Positions 12,299-25,700 of a stretch of DNA of 64,000 nt are shown here, in pieces. The stretch is from the NCBI GenBank assembly GCA_949130485.1, contig OX422201.1, forward strand, positions 1,834,516 through 1,898,515, in the 5' to 3' direction. Numbering within the stretch: position 1 is the first letter of the stretch; each line of letters opens with the position of its first letter. Origin of the DNA: Agelas oroides (Eukaryota > Porifera > Demospongiae > Agelasida > Agelasidae). A program made the translations under genes and the position numbers. The notes beneath the pieces were generated by a model. It did no database searches. It had not been told where the DNA came from and was given only the letters and a program-made list of their open reading frames with translations.

Positions 12299-13529
12299 AG
12301 AGTGTAATAGACTGAGGTAGAGTCAGGTCGAGACAGGGTAGAGTGTGGTAGAGTGAAGTAGAGTCGGGGTAGAGTGTGGTACAGTGAGGTAGAGTCGGGG
12401 TAGAGTGTGGTAGAGTGAGGTGGAGTCGGATCGAGCCTGGGTAGAGTGTGATAGAGCGAGGTAGAGTAGGGGTAGAGTGTGGAAGAGGGAGGTAGAGTCG
12501 GGGTAGAGAGGGCTAGAGTGAGGTAGAGTCTGATCGACCCAGGGTAGAGTGTGGTAGAGGGAGGTAGACTCGTGGTGGAGTGTGGTAGAGTGAGGTAGAG
12601 TCGGGGTAGAGTGTGGTAGAGTGAGGTAGAGTCAGGTCTAGCCAGGTTAGAGCGTGGTGGAGTGAGGAAGAGTAGGGTCGAGCAATGGTAGAGTGTGGTA
12701 GAGTGAGGTAGAGTCGGAGTAGAGTGTGCTAGAGTGAGGTAGAGTCTGGTCGAGCCAGGGTAGAGTGTGGTAGTGTGAGGTAGAGTCGGGGTAGAGTGCG
12801 GTAAAGTGAGGTAGAGGCGGGGTAGAGTGTGGTAGAGTGAGGTAGAGGCGGGGTAGAGTGTGGTAGAGTGAGGTAGAGTCGGGGTGGAGTGTGCTAGAGT
12901 GAGGTAGAGTCTGGTCGAGCCAGGGTAGAGTGTGGTAGTGTGAGGTAGAGTCGGTGTAGAGTGCGGTAGACTGAGGTAGAGGCGGGGTAGAGTGTGGTAG
13001 AGTGAGGTAGAGGTGGGATAGAGTGTGGTAGAGTGAGGTAGAGTCGGCTCGAGCCAGGGTAGAGTGTAGTAGAGTGAGTTAGAGTCAGGTAACACAAGAG
13101 TAGAGTGTGGTAGAGTGAGGTAGAGTCGGGTCGAGCCAGGGTAGAGTGTGGTAGACTGAGGTAGAGTCAGGTCGAGACAGGGTAGAGTGTGGTAGAGTGA
13201 AGTAGAGTCGGGGTAGAGTGTGGTACAGTGAGGTAGAGTCGGGGTAGAGTGTGGTAGAGTGAGGTGGAGTCGGATCGAGCCTGGGTAGAGTGTGATAGAG
13301 GGAGGTAGAGTCGGGGTAGAGTGGGCTAGAGTGAGGTAGAGTCTGATCGAGCCAGGGTAGAGTGTGGTAGAGGGAGGTAGACTCGTGGTGGAGTGTGATA
13401 GAGTGAGGTAGAGTCGGGGTAGAGTGTGGTATAGTGAGGTAGAGTCGGGTCTAGCCAGGTTAGAGCGTGGTGGAGTGAGGAAGAGTAGGGTCGACCAAGG
13501 GTAGAGTGTGGTAGAGTGAGGTAGAGTCG
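12299..13529 (+). repeat. Higher-order cassette, copy 2 (pairs with 7,908-9,138)
   Basis: This is the second copy of the 4,391-bp-displaced cassette. It shares the same series of unusual units (GAGAGGGCT, ACTCGTGGTGG, TAACACAAG) in the same order. The 1,131-bp tandem pair lies between the two copies, so the duplications here are interleaved and not simply nested. Confidence 0.75.
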
Positions 13530-16500
13530 GGTCGAGACAGGGTAGAGTGTGGTAGAGTGAGGTACAGTCAGGTCGAGCCGGGGTAGAGAGTGGTAGAGGA
13601 AAGTAGAGTCGGGGTAGAGTGTGGTACAGTGAGGTAGAGTCGGGGTAGAGTGTGGTACAGTGAGGTAGAGTCGGGGTAGAGTGTGGTAGAGTGATGTAGA
13701 GTCGAGTCGAGCCAGTTTACAGTGTGGTAGATTGAGGTAGGGTCGGGTTGAGCCAGGGTAGAGTGTGGTAGAGTGAGGTTGAGTCGGGGTAGAGTGTGGT
13801 AGAGTGAGGTAGAGTCAGGGTAGAGTGCGGTACAGTGAGGTAGAGTTGGGTCGAGCCAGGGTAGAGTGTGGTAGAGTGAGGTAGAGTCGTGGTACAGTGT
13901 GGTAGAGTGAGGTAGTGTCGGGTAGAGGGTGGTAGAGTGAGGTAGAGTCGGGTCCAGCTTGGGTAGAGTGTGATAGAGTGAGGTAGAGTCGGGGTAGAGT
14001 GTGCTAGAGTGAGGTAGAGTCGGGGTAGAGTGTGCTAGAGTGAGGTAGAGTCTGGTCGAGCCAGGGTAGAGTGTGGTAGTGTGAGGTAGAGTCGGGGTAG
14101 AGTGTGGTAGAGTGAGGTAGAGGTGGGGTAGAGTGCGGTAGAGTGAGGTAGAGTCGGGTCGAGCCAGGGTAGAGTGTGGTAAAGTGTGGTAGAGTGAGGT
14201 AGAAGCGGGGTAGAGTGTGGTAGAGTTAGGTAGAGTCGGCTCGAGCCAGGGTAGAGTGTAGTAGAGTGAGTTAGAGTTGGGTAACGCAAGGGTAGAGTGT
14301 GGTAGAGTGAGGTAGAGTCGGGTCGACCCAGGGTAGAGTGTGGTAGAGTGAGGTAGAGTCAGGTCGTGACAGGGTAGAGTGTGGTAGAGTGAAGTAGAGT
14401 CGGGTTAGAGTGTGGTACAGTGAGGTAGTGTCGGGGTAGAGAGTGTTAGAGTGAGGTAGAGTCGGGGTAGAGTGTGGAAGAGTGAGGTAGAGCCAGGGTA
14501 GAGTGTAGTAGAGTGAGTTAGAGTCGTGTAACGCAAGGGTAGAGTGTGGGAGAGTGAGGTGGAGTCGGGTCGAGCCAGGGTAGAGTGTGGTAGAGTGAGG
14601 TAGAGTCAGGTTGAGACAGGGTAGAGTGTGGTAGACTGAAGTAGAGTCGGGGCAGTGTGTGGTACAGTGAGGTAGAGTCGGGGTAGGGTGTGGTAGAGTG
14701 AGGTAGAGTCGGGTCGAGCCAGGGTAGAGTGTAGTAGATTGAGTTAGAGTCGAGTAACGCAAGGGTAGAGTGTGGGAGAGTGAGGTAGAGTCGGGTCTAG
14801 CCAGGATAGAGTGTGGTAGAGTGCGGTAGAGTAGGATCGAGCCAGGGGAGAGTATGGTAGAGAGAGGTAGAGTCGTGGTAGAGTGAGGAAGAGTGAGGTA
14901 GAGTCGGGAGATAGTGTGCTAGAGTGAGGTAGAGTCTGGTCGAGCCAGGGTAGAGTGTGGTAGTGTGAGGTAGAGTCGGGGTAGAGTGTGGTAGAGTGAG
15001 GTACACAGGCGGGGTAGAGTGTGGTAGAGTGAGGTAGAGTCGGGTCGAACCAGGGTAGAGTGTGGTAGAGTGAGGTAGAGTCGAGTCGAGCCAGGGTAGA
15101 GTGTGGTAGAGTGAGGTAGAGTCGGGTCGAGCCAGGGTAGAGTGTGGTAGAGTGTGGTAGAGTCGAGTCGAGCCAGTTTACAGTGTGGTAGATTGAGGTA
15201 GGGTTGGGTCAAGTCAGGGTAGAGCGTGGTAGAGTGAGGTTGATTCGGGGTAGAGTGTGGTAGAGTGAGGTAGAGTCTGGGTAGAGTGCGGTACAGTGAG
15301 GTAGAGTCGGGTCGAGCCAGGGTAGAGTGTGGTAGAGTGAGGTAGAGTCGTGGTAGAGTGTGGTAGAGTGAGGTAGTGTCGGGGTAGAGGGTGGTAGAGT
15401 GAGGTAGAGTCGGGTCCAGCCTGGGTAGAGTGCGGTAGAGAGAGGTAGAGTCGGGTCGAACCAGGGTAGAGTGTGGTAGAGTGCGGTAGAGTAGGATCGA
15501 GCCAGGGGAGAGTATGGTAGAGTGAGGTAGAGTCGGGGTAGAGTGTGGAAGAGTGAGGTAGAGTCGGGAGATAGTGTGCTAGAGTGAGGTAGAGTCTGGT
15601 CGAGCCAGGGTAGAGTGTGGTAGTGTGAGGTAGAGTCGGGGTAGAGTGTGGTGGAGTGAGGTAGAGGCGGGGTAGAGTGTGGTAGAGTGAGGTAGAGTCG
15701 GGGTAGAGTGTGGAAGAGTGAGGTGGAGTCGGGGTAGAGTGTGGTAGAGTGAGTTAGAGTCGGGTAACGCAAGGGTAGAGTGTGGGAGAGTGAGGTAGAG
15801 TCGGGACGAGCCAGGGTAGAGTGTGGTAGAGTGCGGTAGAGTAGGATCGAGCCAGGGGAGAGTATGGTAGAGTGAGGTAGAGTCGGGGTAGAGTGTGGAA
15901 GAGTGAGGTAGAGTCGGGAGATAGTGTGCTAGAGTGAGGTAGAGTCTGGTCGAGCCAGGGTAGAGTGTGGTAGTGTGAGGTAGAGTCGGGGTAGAGTGTG
16001 GTAGAGTGAGGTAGAGGCGGGGTAGAGTGTGGTAGAGTGAGGTAGAGTCGGGGTAGAGTGTGGAAGAGTGAGGTAGAGCCAGAATAGAGTGTAGTAGAGT
16101 GAGTTAGAGTCGGGTAACGCAAGGGTAGAGTGTGGGAGAGTGAGGTAGAGTCGGGTCGAGCCAGGGTAGAGTGTGGTAGAGGGAGGGAGAGTCAGGTCGA
16201 GACAGGGTAGAGTGTGGTAGACTGAAGTAGAGTCGGGGTAGAGTGTGGTACAGTGAGGTAGAGTCGGGGTAGGGTGTGGAAGAGTGAGGTAGAGAAGGGT
16301 CGAGCCAGGGTAGAGTGTAGTAGAGTGAGTTAGAGTCGAGTAACGCAAGGGTAGAGTGTGGGAGAGTGAGGTAGAGTCGGGTCTAGCCAGGGTAGAGTGT
16401 GGTAGAGTGCGGTAGAGTAGGATCGAGCCAGGGGAGAGTATGGTAGAGTGAGGTAGAGTCGGGAGATAGTGTGCTAGAGTGAGGTAGAGTCGGGACGAGC

Positions 16501-19500
16501 CAAAGTAGAGTGTGGTAGTGTGAGGTAGAGTCGGGGTAGAGTGTGGTAGAGTGAGGTAGAGGCGGGGTAGAGTGTGGTAGAGTGAGGTAGAGTCGGGTCG
16601 AGCCAGGGTAGAGTGTGGTAGAGTGAGGTAGAGTCGAGTCGAGCCAGTTTACAGTGTGGTAGATTGAGGTAGGGTCGGGTCGAGCCAGGGTAGAGTGTGG
16701 TAGAGTGAGGTTGAGTCGGGGTAGAGTGTGGTAGAGTGAGGTAGAGTCGGGGTAGAGTGCGGTACAGTGAGGTAGAGTCGGGTCGAGCCAGGGTAGAGTG
16801 TGGTAGAGTGAGGTAGAGTCGTGGTAGAGTGTGCTAGAGTGAGGTAGAGTCAGGTCGATCCAGGGTAGAGTGTGGTAGTGTGAGATAGAGTCGGGGTAGA
16901 GTGTGGTAGAGTGAGGTAGAGGTGGGGTAGTGTGTGGTAGAGTGAGGTAGAGACGGGTCGAGCCAGGGTAGAGTGTGGTAAAGTGTGGTAGAGCGAGGTA
17001 GAGGCGGGGTAGAGTGTGATAGAGTGAGGTAGAGTCGGCTCGAGCCAGGGTAGAGTGTAGTAGAGTGAGTTAGAGTCGGGTAACGCAAGGGTAGAGTGTG
17101 GTAGAGTGAGGTAGAACCGGGTCGAGCCAGGGTAGAGTGTGGTAGAGTGAGGTAGAGTCAGGTCGAGACAGGGTAGAGTGTGGTAGAGTGAAGTAGAGTC
17201 GGGGTAGAGTGTGGTACAGTGAGGTAGAGTCGGGGTAGAGTGTGGTAGAGTGAGGTGGAGTCGGATCGAGCCTGGGTAGAGTGTGGTAGAGCGAGGTAGA
17301 GTAGGGGTAGAGTGTGGTAGAGTGAGGTAGAGTCGGGGTAGAGTGTAGTATAGTGAGGTAGAGTCGGGGTAGAGTGTGGTAGAGTGAGGTAGAGTCGGGT
17401 CGAGCCAGGGTAGAGTGTGGTAGAGTGTGGTAGAGTCGAGTCGAGCCACTTTACAGTGTGGTAGATTGAGGTAGGGTCGGGTCAAGTCAGGGTAGAGTGT
17501 AGTAGAGTGAGGTTGATTCGGGGTAGAGTGTGGTAGAGTGAGGTAGAGTCGGGTTACAGTGCGGTACAGTGAGGTAGAGTCGGATCGAGCCAGGGTAGAG
17601 TGTGGTAGAGTGAGGTAGAGTCGTGGTAGAGTGTGGTAGAGTGAGGTAGTGTCGGGGTAGAGGGTGGTAGAGTGAGTTAGAGTCGGGTCCAGCCTGGGTA
17701 GAGTGTGGTAGAGAGAGGTAGATTCGGGTCGAACCAGGGTAGAGTGTGGTAGAGTGCGGTAGAGTAGGATCGAGCCAGGATAGAGTATGGTAGAGTGAGG
17801 TAGAGTCGGGGTAGAGTGTGGAAGAGTGAGGTAGAGTCGGGAGATAGTGTACTAGAGTGAGGTAGAGTCTGGTCGAGCAAGGGTAGAGTGTGGTAGTGTG
17901 AGGTAGAGTCGGGGTAGAGTGTGGTAGAGTGAGGTAGAGGCGGGGTAGAGTGTGGTAGAGTGAGGTAGAGTCGGGGTAGAGTGTGGAAGAGTGAGGTAGG
18001 GTCGGGGTAGAGTGTGGTAGAGTGAGTTAGAGTCGGGTAACGCAAGGGTAGAGTGTGGGAGAGTGAGGTAGAGTCGGGTCGAGCCAGGGTAGAGTGTGGT
18101 AGAGTGCGGTAGAGTAGGATCGAGCCAGGGGAGAGTATGGTAGAGTGAGGGAGAGTCGGGGTAGAGTGTGGAAGAGTGAGGTAGAGTCGGGGGATAGTGT
18201 GCTAGAGTGAGGTAGAGTCTGGTCGAGCCAGGGCAGAGTGTGGTAGTGTGAGGTAGAGTCGGGGTAGAGTGTGGTAGAGTGAGGTAGAGGCGGGGTAGAG
18301 TGTGGTAGAGTGAGGTAGAGTCGGGGTAGAGTGTGGAAGAGTGAGGTAGAGCCAGGGTAGAGTGTAGTAGAGTGAGTTAGAGTCGGGTGCCGCAAGGGTA
18401 GAGTATGGGACAGTGAGGTAGAGTCGGGTCGAGCCAGGGTAGGGTGTGGTAGAGGGAGGTAGAGTCAGGTCGAGACAGGGTAGAGTGTGGTAGACTGAAG
18501 TAGAGTCGGGGCAGAGTGTGGTACAGTGAGGTAGAGTCGGGGTAGGGTGTGGAAGAGTGAGCTAGAGTCGGGTCGAGCCAGGGTAGAGTATAGTAGAGTG
18601 AGTTAGAGTCGAGTAACGCAAGGGTAGAGTGTGGGAGAGTGAGGTAGAGTCGGGTCGAGCCAGGCTAGAGTGTGGTAGAGTGCGGTAGATTAGGATAGAG
18701 CCAGGGGAGAGTATGGTAGAGTGAGGTAGAGTCGGGGTAGGGTGTGGAAGAGTGAGGTAGAGTCGGGAGATAGTGTGCTAGAGTGAGGTTGATTCTGGTC
18801 GAGCCAGGGTAGAGTGTGGTAGTGTGAGGTAGAATCGGGGTAGAGTGTGGTAGAGTGAGGTAGAGGCGGGGTAGAGTGTGGTAGAGTGAGGTAGAGTCGA
18901 GTCGAGCCAGTTTACAGTGTCGTAGAACGAGGTAGGGTCGGGTCGAGCCAGGGTAGAGTGTGGTAGAGTGAGGTTGAGTCTGGGTAGAGTGTGGTAGAGT
19001 GAGGTAGAGTCAGGGTAGAGTGCGGTACAGTGAGGTAGAGTCGGGTCGAGCCAGGGTAGAGTGTGGTAGAGTGAGGTAGAGTCGTGGTAGAGTGTGGTAG
19101 AGTGAGGTAGTGTCGGGGTAGAGTGTGGTACAGTGAGGTAGAGTCGGGTCGAGCCAGGGTAGAGTGTGGTAGAGTGAGGTAGAGTCGTGGTAGAGTGTGG
19201 TAGAGGTAGTGTCGGGGTAGAGGGTGGTAGAGTGAGGTACAGTCGGGTCCAGCCTGGGTAGAGTGTGGTAGAGAGGGGTAGAGTCGGGTCGAACCAGGGT
19301 AGAGTGTGGTAGAGTGCGGTAGAGTAGGATCGAGCCAGGTTAGAGTGTGGTAGAGAGAGGTTGAGTCTGGGTAGAGTGTGGTACATTGAGGTAGAATCGG
19401 GGTAGAGTCTAGTAGAGTGAGGTGGAGTCGGATCGAGCCTGGGTAGAGTGTGGTAGAGCGAGGTAGAGTAGGGGTAGAGTGTGGTAGAGTGAGGTAGAGT

Positions 19501-20854
19501 CGGGTCGAGCCAGGGTGGAGTGTGGTAGAGTGTGGTAGAGTCGAGTCGAGCCAGTTTACAGTGTGGTAGATTGAGGTAGGGTCGGGTCAAGTCAGGGTAG
19601 AGTGTGGTAGAGTGAGGTTGATTCGGGGTAGAGTGTGGTAGAGTGAGGTAGAGTCGGGGTAGAGTGCGGTACAGTGAGGTAGAGTCGGGTCGAGCCAGGG
19701 TAGAGTGTGGTAGAGTGAGGTAGAGTCGTGGTAGAGTGTGGTAGAGTGAGGTAGTGTCGGGGTAGAGGGTGGTAGAGAGAGATAGAGTCGGGTCGAACCA
19801 GGGTAGAGTGTGGTAGAGTGCGGTAGAGTAGGATCGAGCCAGGGTAGAGTATGGTAGAGTGAGGTAGAGTCGGGGTAGAGTGTGGTAGTGTGAGGTAGAG
19901 TCGGGATAGAGTGTGGTAGAGTGAGGTAGAGGCGGGGTAGAGTGTGGTAGAGTGAGGTAGAGTCGGGGTAGAGTGTGGAAGAGTGAAGTAGAGTCGGGGT
20001 AGAGTGTGGTAGAGTGAGTTAGAGTCGGGTAACGCAAGGGTAGAGTGTGGGAGAGTGAGGTAGAGTTGGGTCGAGCCAGGGTAGAGTGCGGTAGAGTGCG
20101 GTAGAGTAGGATCGAGCCAGGGGAGAGTATGGTAGAGTGAGGTAGAGTCGGGGTAGAGTGTGGAAGAGTGAGGTAGAGTCTGGAGATAGTGTGCTAGAGT
20201 GAGGTAGAGTCTGGTCGAGCCAGGGTAGAGTGTGGTAGAGTGAGGTAGAGGCGGGGTAGAGTGTGGAAGAGTGAGGTAGAGTCGGGGTAGAGTGTGGAAG
20301 AGTGAGGTAGAGCCAGGGTAGAGTGTAGTAGAGTTAGTTAGAGTCGGATAACGCAAGGGTAGAGTGTGGGAGAATGAGGTAGAGTTGGGTCAAGCCAGGG
20401 TAGAGTGTGGTAGAGGGAGGTAGAGTCAGGTCGAGACAGGGTAGAGTGTGGTAGACTGAAGTAGAGTCGGGGCAGAGTGTGGTACAGTGAGGTAGAGTCG
20501 GGGTAGGGTGTGGTAGAGTGAGGAAGAGTCGGGTCGAGCCAGGGTAGAGTGTAGTAGAGTGAGTTAGAGTCGAGTAACGCAAGGGTAGAGTGTGGGAGAG
20601 TGAGGTAGAGTCGGGTCGAGCCAGGCTAGAGTGTGGTAGAGTGCAGTAGAGTAGGATAGAGCCAGGGGAGAGTATGGTAGAGTAAGGTAGAGTCGGGGTA
20701 GAGTGTGGAAGAGTGAGGTAGAGTCGGGAGATAGTGTGCTAGAGTGAGGTTGATTCTGGTCGAGCCAGGGTAGAGTGTGGTAGTGTGAGGTAGAGTCGGG
20801 GTAAAGTGTGGTAGAGTGAGGTAGAGGCGGGATAGAGTGTGGTAGAGTGAGGTA

Positions 20855-22707
20855 GAGTCGGGTCGAGCAAGGGTAGAGTGTGGTAGAGTGAGGTAGAGTC
20901 GAGTCGAGCCAGTTTACAGTGTGGTAGATCGAGGTAGGGTCAGGTCAAGCCAGGGTAGAGTGTGGTAGAGTGAGGTTGAGTCTGGGTAGAGTGTGGTAGA
21001 GTGAGGTAGAGTCAGGGTAGAGTGCGGTACAGTGAGGTAGAGTCGGGTCGAGCCAGGGTAGAGTGTGGTAGAGTGAGGTAGAGTCGTGGTAGAGTGTGGT
21101 AGAGTGAGGTAGTGTCAGGGTAGAGTGTGGTACAGTGAGGTAGAGTCGGGTCGAGCCAGGGTAGAGTGTGGTAGAGTGAGGTAGAGTCGTGGTAGAGTGT
21201 GGTAGAGTGAGGTAGTGTCGGGGTAGAGGGTGGTAGAGTGAGGTACAGTCGGGTCCAGCCTGGGCAGAGTGCGGTAGAGTGAGGTAGAGTCGGGGTAGAG
21301 TGTGCTAGAGTGAGGTAGAGTCTGGTCGAGCCAGGGTAGAGTGTGGTAGTGTGAGGTAGAGTCGGGGTAGAGTGTGGTAGAGTGAGGTAGAGGCGGGGTA
21401 GGGTGTGGTAGAGTGAGGTAGAGTCGGGTCGAGCCAGGGTAGAGTGTGGTAGAGTGAGGTAGAGTCGAGTCGAGCCAGTTTACAGTGTGGTAGATTGAGT
21501 TAGGGTCGGGTCGAGCCAGGGTAGAGTGTGGTAGTGTGAGGTTGAGTCGGGGTAGAGTGTGGTAGAGTGAGGTAGAGTCGGGGTAGAGTGCGGTACAGTG
21601 AGGTAGAGTCGGGTCGAGCCAGGGTAGAGTGTGGTAGAGTGAGGTAGAGTCGTGGTAGAGTGTGGTAGAGTGAGGTAGTGTCGGGGTAGAGTGCGGTACA
21701 GTGAGGGAGAGTCGGGTCGAGGAAAGGTAGAGTGTGGTAGAGTGAGGTAGAGTCGGGGTAGAGTGTGGTAGAGTGAGGTAGAGGCGGGGTAGGGTGTGGT
21801 AGAGTGAGGTAGAGTCGGGTCGAGCCAGGGTAAAGTGCGGTAGAGTGAGGTAGAGTCGAGTCGAGCCAGTTTACAGTGTGGTAGATTGAGGTAGGGTCGG
21901 GTCGAGCCAGGGTAGAGTGTGGTAGAGTGAGGTTGAGTCTGGGTAGAGTGTGGTAGAGTGAGGTAGAGTCAGGGTAGAGTGCGGTACAGTGAGGTAGAGT
22001 CGGGTCGAGCCAGGGTAGAGTGTGGTAGAGTGAGGTAGAGTCGTGGTAGAGTGTGGTAGAGTGAGGTAGTGTCAGGGTAGAGTGTGGTACAGTGAGGTAG
22101 AGTCGGGTCGAGCCAGGGTAGAGTGTGGTAGAGTGAGGTAGAGTCGTGGTAGAGTGTGGTAGAGTGAGGTAGTGTCGGGGTAGAGGGTGGTAGAGTGAGG
22201 TACAGTCGGGTCCAGCCTGGGCAGAGTGCGGTAGAGTGAGGTAGAGTCGGGGTAGAGTGTGCTAGAGTGAGGTAGAGTCTGGTCGAGCCAGGGTAGAGTG
22301 TGGTAGTGTGAGGTAGAGTCGGGGTAGAGTGTGGTAGAGTGAGGTAGAGGCGGGGTAGGGTGTGGTAGAGTGAGGTAGAGTCGGGTCGAGCCAGGGTAGA
22401 GTGTGGTAGAGTGAGGTAGAGTCGAGTCGAGCCAGTTTACAGTGTGGTAGATTGAGTTAGGGTCGGGTCGAGCCAGGGTAGAGTGTGGTAGTGTGAGGTT
22501 GAGTCGGGGTAGAGTGTGGTAGAGTGAGGTAGAGTCGGGGTAGAGTGCGGTACAGTGAGGTAGAGTCGGGTCGAGCCAGGGTAGAGTGTGGTAGAGTGAG
22601 GTAGAGTCGTGGTAGAGTGTGGTAGAGTGAGGTAGTGTCGGGGTAGAGTGCGGTACAGTGAGGGAGAGTCGGGTCGAGGAAAGGTAGAGTGTGGTAGAGT
22701 GAGGTAG
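20855..22707 (+). repeat. 957-bp higher-order repeat, two tandem copies
   Basis: The order of variants from about 20,855 to 21,750 is repeated 957 bp later. The register comes from CCTGGGCAGAG (GCAG at 21,264 and 22,221) and from TCGAGGAAAGG (GGAAAGG at 21,721 and 22,678). Both copies contain two GTTTACA landmarks in the same relative positions. Divergence begins at about 21,750 and 22,707. Confidence 0.78.
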
Positions 22708-25700
22708 AGTCGTGGTAGAGTGTGGTAGAGTGAGGTAGTGTCGGGGTAGAGGGTGGTAGAGTGAGGTACAGTCGGGTCCAGCCTGGGTAGAGTGCGGTAG
22801 AGTGAGGTAGTGTCGGGGTAGAGTGTGCTAGAGTGAGGTAGAGTCTGGTCGAGCCAGGGTAGAGTGTGGTAGTGTGAGGTAGAGTCGGGGTAGAGTGCGG
22901 TAGAGTGAGGTAGAGGCGGGGTAGTGTGTGGTAGAGTGAGGTAGAGTCGGGTCGAGCCAGGGTAGAGTGTGGTAAAGTGTGGTAGAGTGAGGTAGAGGCG
23001 GGGTAGAGTGTGGTAGAGTGAGGTAGTGTCGGGGTAGAGTGTGGTAGAGTGAGGTAGAGTCGGGTCGAGCCAGGGTAGAGTGTGGTAGAGTGAGTAGAGT
23101 CGAGTCGAGCCAGTTTACAGTGTGGTAGATTGAGGTAGGGTCGGGTCGAGCCAGGGTAGAGTGTGGTAGAGTGAGGTTGAGTCGGGTTAGAGTGTGGTAG
23201 AGTGTGGTAGAGTCGGGGAAGAGTGCGGTACAGTGAGGTAGAGTCGGGTCGAGCCAGGGTAGAGTGTGGTAGAGTGAGGTAGAGTCGTGGTAGAGTGTGG
23301 TAGAGTGAGGTAGTGTCGGGGTAGAGGGTGGTAGAGTGAGGTACAGTCGGGTCCAGCCTGGGTAGAGTGTGGTAGAGTGAGGTAGAGTCGGAGTAGAGTG
23401 TGCTAGAGTGAGGTAGAGTCTGGTCGAGCCAGGGTAGAGTGTGGTAGTGTGAGGTAGAGTCGGGGTAGAGTGCGGTAGAGTGAGGTAGAGGCGGGGTAGA
23501 GTGTGGTAGATTGAGGTAGAGTCGGGTCGAGCCAGGATAGAGTGTGGTAAAGTGTGGTAGAGTGAGGTAGAGGCGGGGTAGAGTGTGGTAGAGTGAGGTA
23601 GAGTCGGCTCGAGCCAGGGCAGATTGTAGTAGAGTGAGTTAGAGACGGGTAACGCAAGAGTAGAGTGTGGTACAGTGAGGTAGAGTCTGGTCGAGCCTGG
23701 GTAGAGTGTGGTAGACGGAGGTAGAGTCAGGTCGAGACAGGGTAGAGTGTGGTAGAGTGAAGTAGAGTCGGGGTAGAGTGTGGTACAGTGAGGTAGAGTC
23801 GGTGTAGAGTGTGGTAGACTGAGGTGGAGTCGGATCGAGACTGGGTAGAGTGTGATAGAGCGAGGTAGAGTAGGGGTAGAGTGTGGAAGAGGGAGGTAGA
23901 GTCGGGGTAGAGTGGGCTAGAGTGAGGTAGAGTCTGATCGAGCCAGGGTAGAGTGTGGTAGAGGGAGGTAGACTCGTGGTGGATTGTGGTAGAGTGAGGT
24001 AGAGTCGGGGTAGAGTGTGGTAGAGTGAGGTAGATTCGGGTCGAGCCAGGATAGAATGTGGTAGAGTGAGGTAGAGTCGTGGTAGAGTGTGGTAGAGTGA
24101 GGTAGTGTCGGGGTAGAGTGCGGTACAGTCAGGGAGAGTCGGGTCGAGCCAAGGTAGAGTGTGGTAGAGTGAGGTAGAGTCGTGGTAGAGTGTGGTAGAG
24201 TGAGGTAGTGTCGGGGTAGAGGGTGGTAGAGTGAGGTACAGTCGGGTCCAGCCTGGGTAGAGTGCGGTAGAGTGAGGTAGAGTCGGGGTAGAGTGTGCTA
24301 GAGTGAGGTAGAGTCTGGTCGAGCCAGGGTAGAGTGTGGTAGTGTGAGGTAGAGTCGGGGTAGAGTGCAGTAGAGTGAGGTAGAGGCGGGGTAGAGTGTG
24401 GTAGAGTGAGGTAGAGTCGGGTCGAGCCAGGGTAGAGTGTTGTAAAGTGTGGTAGAGTGAGGTAGAGGCGGGGTAGAGTGTGGTAGAGTGAGGTAGAGGC
24501 GGGGTAGAGTGTGGTAGTGTGAGGTAGAGTCGGGGTAGAGTGCGGTAGAGTGAGGTAGAGGCGGGGTAGAGTGTGGTAGAGTGAGGTAGAGTCGGGTCGA
24601 GCCAGGGTAGAGTGTGGTAAAGTGTGGTAGAGTGAGGTAGAGGCGGGGTAGAGTGTGGTAGAGTGAGGTAGTGTCGGGGTAGAGAGTGGTAGAGTGAGGT
24701 AGAGTCGGGTCGAGCAAGGGTAGAGTGTGGTAGAGTGAGGTAGAGTCGAGTCGAGCCAGTTTACAGTGTGGTAGATTGAGGTAGGGTCGGGTCGAGCCAG
24801 GGTAGAGTGTGGTAGAGTGAGGTTGAGTCGGGTTAGAGTGCGGTAGAGTGTGGTAGAGTCGGGGTAGAGTGCGGTACAGTGAGGTAGAGTCGGGTCGAGC
24901 CAGGGTAGAGTGTGGTAGAGTGAGGTAGAGTCGTGGTAGAGTGTGGTAGAGTGAGGTAGTGTCGGGGTAGAGGGTGGTAGAGTAAGGTACAGTCGGGTCC
25001 AGCCTGGGTAGAGTGTGGTAGAGTGAGGTAGAGTCGGGGTAGAGTGTGCTAGAGTGAGGTAGAGTCTGGTCGAGCCAGGGTAGAGTGTGGTAGTGTGAGG
25101 TAGAGTCGGGGTAGAGTGCGGTAGAGTGAGGTAGAGGCGGGGTAGAGTGTGGTAGATTGAGGTAGAGTCGGGTCGAGCCAGGGTAGAGTGTGGTAAAGTG
25201 TGGTAGAGTGAGGTAGAGGCGGGGTAGAGTGTGGAAGAGTGAGGTAGAGTCTGGGTAGAGTGTGGAAGAGTGAGGTAGAGCCAGGGTAGAGTGTAGTAGA
25301 GTTAGTTAGAGTCGGATAACGCAAGGGTAGAGTGCGGGAGAATGAGGTAGAGTTGGGTCAAGCCAGGGTAGAGTGTGGTAGAGGGAGGTAGAGTCAGGTC
25401 GAGACAGGGTAGAGTGTGGTAGACTGAAGTAGAGTCGGGGCAGAGTGTGGTGCAGTGAGGTAGAGTCGGGGTAGGGTGTGGTAGAGTGAGGTAGAGTCGG
25501 GTCGAGCCAGGGTAGAGTGTAGTAGAGTGAGTTAGAGTCGAGTAACGCAAGGGGAGAGTGTGGGAGAGTGAGGTAGAGTCGGGTCGAGCCAGGCTAGAGT
25601 GTGGTAGAGTGTGGTAGAGTAGGATAGATCCAGGGGAGAGTATGGTACAGTGAGGTAGAGTCGGGGTAGAGTGTGGAAGAGTGAGGTAGAGTCGGGAGAT

